From Thermoplasmata archaeon (GTDB lineage Archaea > Thermoplasmatota > Thermoplasmata > SG8-5 > JAGLSY01): DNA of 8,666 nt. The notes below the pieces were generated by a model. That model did no database searches. It was not told the DNA's origin and saw nothing but the letters and a program-made list of their open reading frames with translations. The stretch covers positions 1 to 8,666 of the forward strand of contig JAGLQE010000095.1 in assembly GCA_023137005.1 (NCBI GenBank). The letters run 5' to 3'. The position numbers were made by a program, and so were the translations under genes. This document shows, in pieces, positions 1 to 5,123 of the stretch. Each line of letters starts with the position of its first letter. The stretch's first letter is position 1.

Positions 1-318
1 AAGATAAAGTCCAATGTGGGAGTGACCATACCCTACAAGGAAGGATGGAGGCTCTATTCAGGCCACACGGAGATAGACAATTCCATGCTGGAAGCACTGG
101 ACGAGCCATTGGAATTCATCCAGACTGGACACCTGGAATTCAATGACGATGTGGATGCAAAATTGCTGAAGGAGAAGATAAAGGCCTTCAACAATTATGG
201 GAAAATCTCCGCACCCGAAGAGATATACGGGGTAGTGATGGCCAAGTGTCTGGAGAACAGCGGACAGATCAGCAAGAAGAAAGATGAAGACGACGATGAT
301 GATGATGACGATGATTAG
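1..318 (+). CDS. C-terminal part of an unrecognised protein with a poly-aspartate tail (5' truncated)
   Basis: The reading frame is open from the first base of the window and ends at TAG 316-318, giving about 105 residues of a protein that starts outside the window. A GTG at 16 is in frame but has no ribosome binding site and the frame continues upstream, so I treat it as internal. The visible part is soluble-looking, mixed helix and strand, with TIPYKEGWRLYSGHTEIDN near its beginning and a helical stretch with many Lys and Glu in the middle. It ends in KKKDED followed by a run of aspartates (nine Asp in a row at the very end), encoded by alternating GAT/GAC codons. I do not recognise the family. 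The acidic tail could be a flexible metal-, nucleic-acid- or protein-binding tail, but that is inference. A strong hairpin follows 46 bases after the stop, so the gene probably ends its transcription unit. Confidence 0.7.
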   Translation, partial: KIKSNVGVTIPYKEGWRLYSGHTEIDNSMLEALDEPLEFIQTGHLEFNDDVDAKLLKEKIKAFNNYGKISAPEEIYGVVMAKCLENSGQISKKKDEDDDDDDDDD

Positions 319-363
319 CTTCGGCTGAACATCCTTGATCTGAGATCATCTTATATGAACAAA

Positions 364-410
364 TGAGGAGCCATCAAAACAGGCTCCTCAACATTTACTC
401 TATTTTCATC
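364..410 (+). terminator. Hairpin plus T-rich tract after the first gene
   Basis: A perfect 9-bp inverted repeat, TGAGGAGCC (364-372) and GGCTCCTCA (382-390), encloses a 9-base loop. It is followed by a pyrimidine-rich stretch with several T runs (393-410). This is the form of an intrinsic terminator for the gene ending at 318. Archaeal termination relies mainly on the T tracts, so the hairpin may instead protect the 3' end. Confidence 0.6.
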
Positions 411-421
411 TATATTTTATA
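411..421 (+). promoter_or_regulatory. TATA-like box upstream of arsM
   Basis: TATATTTTATA at 411-421 fits an archaeal TATA box. Transcription would start about 25 bases downstream, near 440-446, leaving a leader of roughly 30 bases before the ATG at 476. No convincing purine-rich BRE was seen next to it, and the box partly overlaps the T-rich tail of the preceding terminator. Confidence 0.4.
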
Positions 422-475
422 CCACCATTTAGGCAAAAGAGATATCTATGCAATCGTTAATTACCATATGATAGC

Positions 476-1240
476 ATGGAAAAAAAGAAGATCATCATAA
501 AGGCAGTGAAAGACCATTACGGACAGATAGCCAGCAAGGACGATCCCTGTGATTGCGGCACTTCATGCTGTGGCTCAGGCGATGATCTGGATGCCGAGAC
601 AATTGCAAAGCAAGTTGGCTATTCCGACGAGGAGCTGGCCAATGTTCCAGAGGCGAATTTGGGCCTCGGATGCGGAAACCCCACCGCTCTTGGAGAGATA
701 CGCGAGGGAGAGGTCGTTGTGGACCTGGGCTCGGGCGCGGGTATCGACTGCTTCCTTGCTTCCAAAAAGGTAGGGAGTGGCGGAAAGGTCATTGGCATTG
801 ACATGACACCAGAGATGCTGGCTCGTGCCACTGAAACTGCAGAGAGATACAATATAACCAATGTCGAATTCCGCAAGGGCTTCATCGATGCTATGCCGGT
901 TGACGATAATTCAGTTGATGTGATAATCAGCAACTGCGTGATCAATCTGGCTCCCGACAAAAATGCTGTATTCAAAGATGCTTATCGAATACTCAAGACT
1001 GGAGGCAGACTGTATATATCGGATATCGTTCTCACCGAAGAACTGGCTCAGGAACATAAAGAGAATTACGAGCTTTATGTGGGATGTGTGGCTGGTGCTG
1101 TTCTTCTGGATGATTACCTGGGCCTGGTCAAGGATGCGGGCTTCACAATTCGGTCAACTGATTATAATAAGGAAATATCTAGACAACAATACAATGGGAT
1201 GCCTGTCACGAGCCTCAAGCTGGTGGCTATAAAACAATGA
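476..1240 (+). CDS. arsM: Arsenite S-adenosylmethionine methyltransferase
   Basis: 254 aa, close to the usual length of prokaryotic ArsM. The family transfers methyl groups from S-adenosylmethionine to arsenite bound by cysteine thiolates in the cytoplasm, giving methylated arsenicals. The Rossmann SAM-binding motif is VVDLGSGAGID at 81-91, with the acidic ribose-contacting residue at D109 in IGIDM. The three cysteines expected of ArsM are present: C66 in GLGCGNP, C154 in SNCVINL and C204 in YVGCVAG. The N-terminus has IKAVKDHYGQIA, typical of the family, followed by an extra cluster of four cysteines (C25, C27, C31, C32). The ATG at 476 puts this conserved N-terminus at the expected place, although no clear Shine-Dalgarno sequence precedes it. 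There is no arsR or ars transporter gene in the window. Upstream it is isolated by a terminator and downstream by a 74-base gap, so it is probably a single-gene unit. Related SAM methyltransferases are an alternative, but the cysteine triad makes ArsM much more likely. Confidence 0.93.
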   Translation: MEKKKIIIKAVKDHYGQIASKDDPCDCGTSCCGSGDDLDAETIAKQVGYSDEELANVPEANLGLGCGNPTALGEIREGEVVVDLGSGAGIDCFLASKKVGSGGKVIGIDMTPEMLARATETAERYNITNVEFRKGFIDAMPVDDNSVDVIISNCVINLAPDKNAVFKDAYRILKTGGRLYISDIVLTEELAQEHKENYELYVGCVAGAVLLDDYLGLVKDAGFTIRSTDYNKEISRQQYNGMPVTSLKLVAIKQ

Positions 1241-1257
1241 TGGCGCCATCATTTGTT
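1233..1257. terminator. Palindrome overlapping the arsM stop codon
   Basis: TGATGGCGCCATCA (1238-1251) is a perfect 14-bp palindrome whose first three bases are the arsM stop codon. The pairing continues outwards as AACAA (1233-1237) against TTTGTT (1252-1257) with one bulged T. As RNA it would form a hairpin of about 9-10 bp at the end of the message. There is no long T run straight after it, so it could be a terminator, a 3'-end stabiliser or a protein-binding palindrome upstream of the next gene. Confidence 0.4.
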
Positions 1258-1280
1258 CAGCAAATCATTATTAGCTAATG

Positions 1281-1290
1281 TTCTATTTAC
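1281..1290 (+). promoter_or_regulatory. Possible TATA-like box upstream of the membrane protein gene
   Basis: TTCTATTTAC at 1281-1290 is a weak TATA-like element about 25-34 bases before the ATG at 1315. Used as a promoter it would give a very short or leaderless transcript. The alternative is read-through from arsM. GGGG at 1307-1310 precedes the ATG by 4 bases and is at best a weak Shine-Dalgarno match. Confidence 0.25.
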
Positions 1291-1314
1291 ACACACTTAT
1301 AGACCAGGGGTAAG

Positions 1315-2652
1315 ATGTTAAATTGGCTAAGTATCCTGCTATTATTCTGTTCCTTCATAGCACTGGCTCATTTCATTTTTATCATAAAGTACGCGGTACG
1401 GAATGATCTGGTGATCACCACTGCCTTATTCACTCTCCTGATGTCGATAGGCTTGTTCTCATGGGCCATGATGGCCGTCTTCCTGGGAACTGATGGTTAT
1501 GATCTCTGGCTGAACATATCCTACCTATGCGCTCTCCTGGCCTTACCGGTGCTCATCTACCTGTTCATCCAGAGGGCGGACAGCCAATCCTTCATAGTCA
1601 CCAAGGCAAGTGGACGTATCCTTCTCTTCACTCCTCTCATCATCCAGTTACTGGCCCACTTCCTTCTTCCCCAGAGGATATCACAATTCATTGACATTGC
1701 CTTCATGATAGGGTGGGTTCTGCTCATTTTGATCATCTGGATCCGGCTGTACAAGAAGACCCAGGACATATCATCCATCATCATGAAGAACCAGATGGAG
1801 TTCATGCTCTCGGCCTTCTTTGTTGTCGGGATGTACAATATGGTGACCACATTCCTCATACTCTCTCCCGAACAGACTGTGGATTGGGGGTTCTTCTACG
1901 CTATAGGAATCACCGCAGGCCTGATGAACACTGCCAGAGGGATAGTTAAATATCAATTGGTAACTGGTATCGAGCTCTTTTTCAGGCGGGGTCTCATACT
2001 CATGGCCAGGGCGATCTTCACTGTTACTATTTTCATCATCCTGGAGGTCATCATCCTTTCCTTGGTTCAGGATATGGGAGATGATTTTCATATCTTCGTC
2101 AGTGCCAGCATCATGGTGGTCATTGTCCTTTCCATGAATCATATCAATAATCTGTGCACGACCCTGGTGGAATGGCTTTCCCCAGAGCTCAAGTGGAAGG
2201 AGTCTCAGGTCAAGGAGATATTTGTTATCCTGGACAGTGGTATAGTGCTTGCCCATGCAAGTCGATATGAGGGAGATGAGACCATTGACTCAGACCTGGT
2301 GGGTGGTATGCTCTCAGCTATCCAGAACTTCCTCGGCGAGGCCTTTGATGCTTCGGAGAAAGAAACCCTTCAATCTCTGAGAATGGGTGATCTGAGCATG
2401 TTGCTGGAGCATCATGGAAGTATATCCATTGCCGTCCTGTTCAATGGCTTTGAAGCACGTGAATTGCGGACAGATATCAAGAGACTCTCACTGAAGATCC
2501 ATGAGGATTTCGACGATATTTTGAGGGATTGGGATGGGACATTATCCAAGATAAAAGGTATCCAGATCATTGTCAATAATTTCATGGAAGAAGGATCATT
2601 GGCCAGAGAAAAACACAAGCGAAAACATTCAAAGAAGACAAGAGGGCTGTAG
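1315..2652 (+). CDS. Polytopic membrane protein with C-terminal longin/roadblock-like domain
   Basis: 445 aa. Hydrophobic segments can be read at about residues 4-25, 32-57, 66-86, 101-118, 124-145, 162-183, 190-210, 226-251 and 258-275, so there are seven to nine membrane spans. The N-terminal part recalls the 7TM sensor modules found ahead of signalling domains, but there is no histidine kinase, GGDEF or HAMP region. Residues about 298-425 are soluble. They read as beta-beta-alpha-beta-beta-beta-alpha: EIFVILDSGIVLAHASRY, then helix SDLVGGMLSAIQNFLGEAF, then LRMGDLSMLLEHHG and ISIAVLFNGF, then a long helix to RDWDG. That order, the DSG turn and the A-x-x-x-F helix fit the longin/roadblock superfamily, especially FUZ/MON1-type longins and archaeal GTPase-linked relatives. 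The protein ends in a strongly basic tail (434-443). The gene lies 110 bases upstream of two small GTPase genes. A role as membrane anchor, regulator (GEF or GAP) or effector platform for them is inferred from domain and neighbourhood, not shown. Confidence 0.75.
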   Translation: MLNWLSILLLFCSFIALAHFIFIIKYAVRNDLVITTALFTLLMSIGLFSWAMMAVFLGTDGYDLWLNISYLCALLALPVLIYLFIQRADSQSFIVTKASGRILLFTPLIIQLLAHFLLPQRISQFIDIAFMIGWVLLILIIWIRLYKKTQDISSIIMKNQMEFMLSAFFVVGMYNMVTTFLILSPEQTVDWGFFYAIGITAGLMNTARGIVKYQLVTGIELFFRRGLILMARAIFTVTIFIILEVIILSLVQDMGDDFHIFVSASIMVVIVLSMNHINNLCTTLVEWLSPELKWKESQVKEIFVILDSGIVLAHASRYEGDETIDSDLVGGMLSAIQNFLGEAFDASEKETLQSLRMGDLSMLLEHHGSISIAVLFNGFEARELRTDIKRLSLKIHEDFDDILRDWDGTLSKIKGIQIIVNNFMEEGSLAREKHKRKHSKKTRGL

Positions 2653-2723
2653 CTACTTGGCAAAAATGATGACTTGTCATAATCCATTGAACAATTTGTC
2701 AGATCGATGGTATAGGTGTATGA

Positions 2724-2732
2724 TTTTTATAT
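2724..2732 (+). promoter_or_regulatory. TATA-like box upstream of the GTPase pair
   Basis: TTTTTATAT at 2724-2732 lies about 35 bases before the ATG at 2763, a good distance for an archaeal promoter giving a short leader that starts near 2753. The GTPase pair may thus have its own transcript as well as any read-through from the membrane protein gene. GGGAG at 2755-2759 is a weak Shine-Dalgarno match only 3 bases before the ATG. Confidence 0.4.
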
Positions 2733-2762
2733 CACAACATGGTTTAGGGTTTAAGGGAGATC

Positions 2763-3662
2763 ATGGGTAGCAAGGAAGTCATTATCAAGAAAATAGTTTT
2801 ACTCGGAGATTCAGGTGTTGGCAAGACCAGCTTGATAAGACGTTTTGTCAAGAACCAGTTCGATGACAATTATATATCCACCATAGGGGCCAGGGTCACA
2901 AAGAAGGTTGTGAACGCGGCATTTGACAATAAAGAGGTGGAGGTCAAACTCATGATCTGGGACATCATAGGAAGCAAGGGTTACCAGTCCACACAGGCCA
3001 AGCATATCGCTGGCTCGGACGGTGCCATCCTCATGGTGGACCTGACCAACTCAGGATCCCTGGACAGCCTTGAGAAGTACTGGATACCTCTTCTAAAAGA
3101 GGTCACAGGCGGAATATTGCCATCCATGCTCTTCACGGGTAATAAGAAGGACCTAATATCACCAGAGGAGGAAAAGGTCATGATCCAGCTTTTTAAGGAA
3201 CTGGAGGAGAAATACTGTGATGATCTCAAATCCCGAGTAGGGGGTGGTTATGGTGGTTCAATATTGACCAGTGCAAAGACCGGGGAGCATGTCAATGATG
3301 GTTTCGAGTTCCTTGCCCTGAGCATGCTGGCTGCCAATCCATATCTCGATCCCCTGCACCGGCAGATAGGGGTCGCCAAAGCCAAGAGCATATATGAATC
3401 AGACGAGCGAGCCACCACCCGTTCGGTAATGGACCTGATCGTCATAGAGCTTCCCCACCTGGTCAAGTCCACAACCAAAGCCACCGAGATACTTGAGATG
3501 TGTATAGCCAGGCTTGGTTTTTCCAAGGAACTTCCAAAGCCCAAAGATGTGCGTAATTTTGTGGACTGTGTTCTATTCCATGCCTCCAAAGAAGGGGCCA
3601 CACAGGAGAATATCGAGGAGTTCAGGAAGAAATGGCTGGAACCCTTAACCAAGATGGGGTAA
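2763..3662 (+). CDS. Rab/Ras-like small GTPase with C-terminal extension (first of tandem pair)
   Basis: 299 aa, much longer than the usual 170-200 aa of small GTPases. The G domain is complete. G1 P-loop is GDSGVGKTS at 15-23. Switch I has T40 in YISTIGA, as in Rab proteins. G3 is WDIIGS with D67 and G70. G4 is NKKD at 127-130 and G5 is SAK at 170-172. The canonical catalytic glutamine after the G3 glycine is replaced by serine (S71), so intrinsic hydrolysis may be low or use another residue or partner. Residues about 203-299 form a helical extension I do not recognise, containing RSVMDLI, ARLGFSK and EFRKKW. There is no C-terminal cysteine motif for prenylation and no membrane segment. The next gene encodes a close paralogue 5 bases downstream, and the gene before encodes a membrane protein with a longin/roadblock-like domain. 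It probably acts as a GTP-dependent switch in a local signalling or membrane-associated complex. Rab-like is a description of the motifs, not a claim of direct descent. It could belong to a prokaryotic family such as Rup. Confidence 0.9.
   Translation: MGSKEVIIKKIVLLGDSGVGKTSLIRRFVKNQFDDNYISTIGARVTKKVVNAAFDNKEVEVKLMIWDIIGSKGYQSTQAKHIAGSDGAILMVDLTNSGSLDSLEKYWIPLLKEVTGGILPSMLFTGNKKDLISPEEEKVMIQLFKELEEKYCDDLKSRVGGGYGGSILTSAKTGEHVNDGFEFLALSMLAANPYLDPLHRQIGVAKAKSIYESDERATTRSVMDLIVIELPHLVKSTTKATEILEMCIARLGFSKELPKPKDVRNFVDCVLFHASKEGATQENIEEFRKKWLEPLTKMG
3656..3660 (+). promoter_or_regulatory. Weak ribosome binding site supporting the 3668 start
   Basis: GGGGT at 3656-3660 sits 7 bases before the ATG at 3668 and inside the end of the upstream GTPase gene. 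The same GGGGTAAG string precedes the membrane protein start at 1315. The match to the anti-Shine-Dalgarno is modest, but it favours 3668 over 3632. Confidence 0.35.
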
Positions 3663-3667
3663 GAAAG

Positions 3668-4567
3668 ATGCCAGCAGAAGTGATCATGAAAAAAGTTGTC
3701 CTTCTCGGGGATTCCGCAGTTGGAAAGACCAGCCTTATACGGAGATTCGTTGAGGATAGTTTTGATGATGATTATATCTCCACTATAGGAGCCAAGGTCT
3801 CAAAGAAGATCATACCTACCAAGTTCAAGGATGAGGATTGGGAGGTCAAGCTCATGGTCTGGGATATAATCGGGAGCCAGGGTTTCGAATCCACCCAGTC
3901 CAGACATATCGCCGGAGTGAATGGCGCCATCCTCGTGGTGGACCTTACCAAGCCCGAGACCCTGAAGGGTCTGGAAGAATACTGGATACCTCTCCTGAAG
4001 GATGTGAGTGGCGGAGTACTGCCCACCATACTCTTTGCAGGGAATAAGAACGATCTGATAGAGGACAAGGCCGATATCCTGGAGACCATAGATGAGCTGA
4101 AAGCCCTGGAGACCAAATACTGCCGGTCACTTGAGACCCGGATGGAGAGCGGTTGTGGAGGCTGGCTTCTGACCAGCGCGAAGACAGGGATCAATGTGGA
4201 GAAGGGCTTTGACAGCCTGGTACTGGGTATGATGGAAGAACATCCTGCCTTCGATCCTCTTAACAGGCAGATGGAGAGTATGGTAGCCGAGGGGATATAC
4301 GCTTCCTCCGATCGTAATACTCCTCGTTCGATAATGGATATGATAATCACTGACCTTCCACAGATCATGAGGTCCATGGAAAGATCCACCCAGATACTTC
4401 AGGAAACAATAGAGAGACTGGGATTTTCAAAGGATGACCCTACACCGGAAAATATTCTGAACTTCATCGAGATGACCCTGATCAAGGCCCTGGATGATGG
4501 AGCAAAACCACATATTGTAGAAGATTACAGGAAGAAGTGGTTCTTCATGCTCTCGAAGGTGAAGTGA
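3668..4567 (+). CDS. Rab/Ras-like small GTPase with C-terminal extension (second of tandem pair)
   Basis: 299 aa from the ATG at 3668, exactly the length of the gene before it. An in-frame ATG at 3632 would add 12 residues and overlap the upstream gene. I prefer 3668 because the N-termini then align (MPAEVIMKK against MGSKEVIIKK) and GGGGT lies 7 bases ahead. The G motifs are GDSAVGKTS at 14-22, T39 in YISTIGA, D66 and G69 in WDIIGSQG, NKND at 126-129 and SAK at 170-172. Serine (S70) again takes the place of the catalytic glutamine, though a glutamine follows one position later (Q71). By hand count about two thirds of the first 125 residues match the upstream paralogue, and the C-terminal part matches less. 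The extension at about 203-299 repeats the same skeleton: RSIMDMI, DLPQIM, ERLGFSK, DYRKKW. The 5-base spacing implies co-transcription and perhaps coupled translation. The two proteins may form a heterodimer or divide the work between states, but this is inference. Confidence 0.9.
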   Translation: MPAEVIMKKVVLLGDSAVGKTSLIRRFVEDSFDDDYISTIGAKVSKKIIPTKFKDEDWEVKLMVWDIIGSQGFESTQSRHIAGVNGAILVVDLTKPETLKGLEEYWIPLLKDVSGGVLPTILFAGNKNDLIEDKADILETIDELKALETKYCRSLETRMESGCGGWLLTSAKTGINVEKGFDSLVLGMMEEHPAFDPLNRQMESMVAEGIYASSDRNTPRSIMDMIITDLPQIMRSMERSTQILQETIERLGFSKDDPTPENILNFIEMTLIKALDDGAKPHIVEDYRKKWFFMLSKVK

Positions 4568-4607
4568 GTTTATCAGAACTAGCATATCCGTGGGACTGGA
4601 TCCCCAA

Positions 4608-4651
4608 CTGGCGGCTCAACAACTCTTCTTCCACCGCCAGCCTTTTCTTTT
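4608..4651 (+). terminator. Intrinsic-type terminator after the GTPase pair
   Basis: A perfect 7-bp GC-rich stem, CTGGCGG (4608-4614) with CCGCCAG (4634-4640), encloses a 19-base loop. It is followed at once by CCTTTTCTTTT (4641-4651). It lies 40 bases after the second GTPase stop and is the best terminator candidate in the window. Confidence 0.65.
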
Positions 4652-4668
4652 ACACTCACTGCGCTGGC

Positions 4669-4815
4669 TCGGGTTCCAAAAGAACAAGGTTTCCAATCCC
4701 GACCAAACAAGTTTGGAAAATAGTTGCATGGATTTCAAGAAATCCACAACTAAAAAAGAAAACTCGGGGAAACTCGATTTATCGAGATTCTGAAAGCTCA
4801 GCTTGCTGAGATTCA
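4669..4815. other. Non-coding gap packed with short hairpins
   Basis: This part of the 305-base gap between the GTPase pair and purS has no credible gene but unusual dyad symmetry. Seen directly: TCGGG/CCCGA (4669-4673 with 4698-4702); CCAAAC-AA-GTTTGG (4703-4716); TGGATTTC-AA-GAAATCCA (4729-4746), extended outwards by TAGTTG/CAACTA (4721-4726 with 4747-4752) across a 2-base bulge; CTCGAT-TT-ATCGAG (4773-4786); and CTCAGC-TT-GCTGAG (4797-4810). TTTCCAA (4690-4696) can also pair with TTGGAAA (4713-4719), an alternative to the first AA-centred hairpin. AAACTCG is repeated at 4760-4766 and 4770-4776. It could be a structured RNA, a set of terminators or a remnant of a mobile element. I cannot choose between these. 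Confidence 0.5.
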
Positions 4816-4832
4816 ACCTGCTCACTCGGTAA

Positions 4833-4842
4833 TAATTAATAT
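4833..4842 (+). promoter_or_regulatory. TATA-like box upstream of purS
   Basis: TAATTAATAT at 4833-4842 lies 31-40 bases before the ATG at 4873. It would place the transcript start near 4863-4868, so the purS leader would be very short. It probably drives purS and purL together. Confidence 0.4.
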
Positions 4843-4863
4843 GCCGTTATCATCACCTTCCTC

Positions 4864-4868
4864 GGTGA
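4864..4868 (+). promoter_or_regulatory. purS ribosome binding site, possibly in a small hairpin
   Basis: GGTGA at 4864-4868 matches the Shine-Dalgarno core and lies 4 bases before the ATG at 4873. It is complementary to TCACC at 4853-4857 across a 6-base loop. If the transcript starts upstream of 4853 this hairpin could mask the site. If it starts near the TATA-predicted position it could not. Confidence 0.4.
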
Positions 4869-4872
4869 GACT

Positions 4873-5121
4873 ATGTTCGAGGCAGAAGTAAGAGTGGAGC
4901 TCAAGAAAGGTGTGGCCGATCCCGAGGGGAAAAATACCAAGAAAGCACTGGACCTACTGGGTTTTGACAAGGTTTTAGAGGTCAAGACCTCTAAATTTTT
5001 CACCATAAAGATAGATGCTGGCTCGGCAGACGAGGCACGTGAAATGGTGGAAGACATGTGTGTCAAACTCCTATCCAATCCTGTTATTCACATTCCTGAG
5101 ATAAACATCAAAGAGGTGTAG
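4873..5121 (+). CDS. purS: Phosphoribosylformylglycinamidine synthase, PurS subunit
   Basis: 82 aa, the usual length of PurS. The protein has the family pattern: an N-terminal strand EVRVELKKGV, then DPEGKNTKKALDLLGFDKV at about 16-34, then a strand containing the SKFFTIKID segment and a helix SADEAREMVEDMC, ending in a final strand. PurS is a small ferredoxin-like protein that dimerises and bridges PurL and PurQ. The complex converts formylglycinamide ribonucleotide (FGAR), ATP and glutamine to the amidine (FGAM) in the fourth step of purine synthesis. The stop TAG is 2 bases before the purL start, so the two genes are co-transcribed. The start is supported by GGTGA upstream. Confidence 0.95.
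   Translation: MFEAEVRVELKKGVADPEGKNTKKALDLLGFDKVLEVKTSKFFTIKIDAGSADEAREMVEDMCVKLLSNPVIHIPEINIKEV
5113..5118 (+). promoter_or_regulatory. Ribosome binding site that supports the TTG start of purL
   Basis: GAGGTG at 5113-5118, inside the last codons of purS, is a good Shine-Dalgarno match with 5 bases before TTG at 5124. No in-frame ATG or GTG lies near it, so it decides the rare TTG start. Confidence 0.6.
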
Positions 5122-5123
5122 GC

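Noticed and set aside
619..975. Minus-strand frame inside arsM (118 aa)
   Set aside because: It is a shadow of the arsM coding frame with no homology or start signals. The same applies to the antisense frames in the GTPase, purL and MBL-fold genes.
1315..2652. Membrane protein as a sensor histidine kinase
   Set aside because: The N-terminal spans resemble 7TM sensor modules, but no H-box, N-box or G-box of a kinase domain is present. The cytoplasmic part is too short and of a different fold pattern.
2669..2680. ATGAC-TT-GTCAT dyad after the membrane protein gene
   Set aside because: Five-base arms are expected often by chance. It resembles the TT-centred hairpins at 4773-4810, but alone it does not support a feature.
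3632..3667. Earlier in-frame ATG at 3632 as start of the second GTPase
   Set aside because: It would overlap the first GTPase by 31 bases and add 12 residues absent from the paralogue. The ATG at 3668 gives matching N-termini and equal length (299 aa).
3630..4567. Lipid modification (CAAX-type cysteine tail) on the GTPases
   Set aside because: Neither protein has a cysteine near its C-terminus: they end in TKMG and SKVK.
4661..4705. tRNA-like look of the GGTTCC and CCCGACCA segments
   Set aside because: No acceptor, D-arm and anticodon arm can be laid out. GGTTCC lacks the TTCRA T-loop pattern in the right place.
4703..4810. Hairpin cluster as a CRISPR array
   Set aside because: The arms differ in sequence and spacing. 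There is no repeated unit with regular spacers and no cas gene nearby.
4537..4825. Small open frames on both strands in the gap before purS (67-90 aa)
   Set aside because: They have no ribosome binding site, no recognisable composition, and run through the terminator and hairpins. The symmetry of the DNA explains the open frames on both strands.
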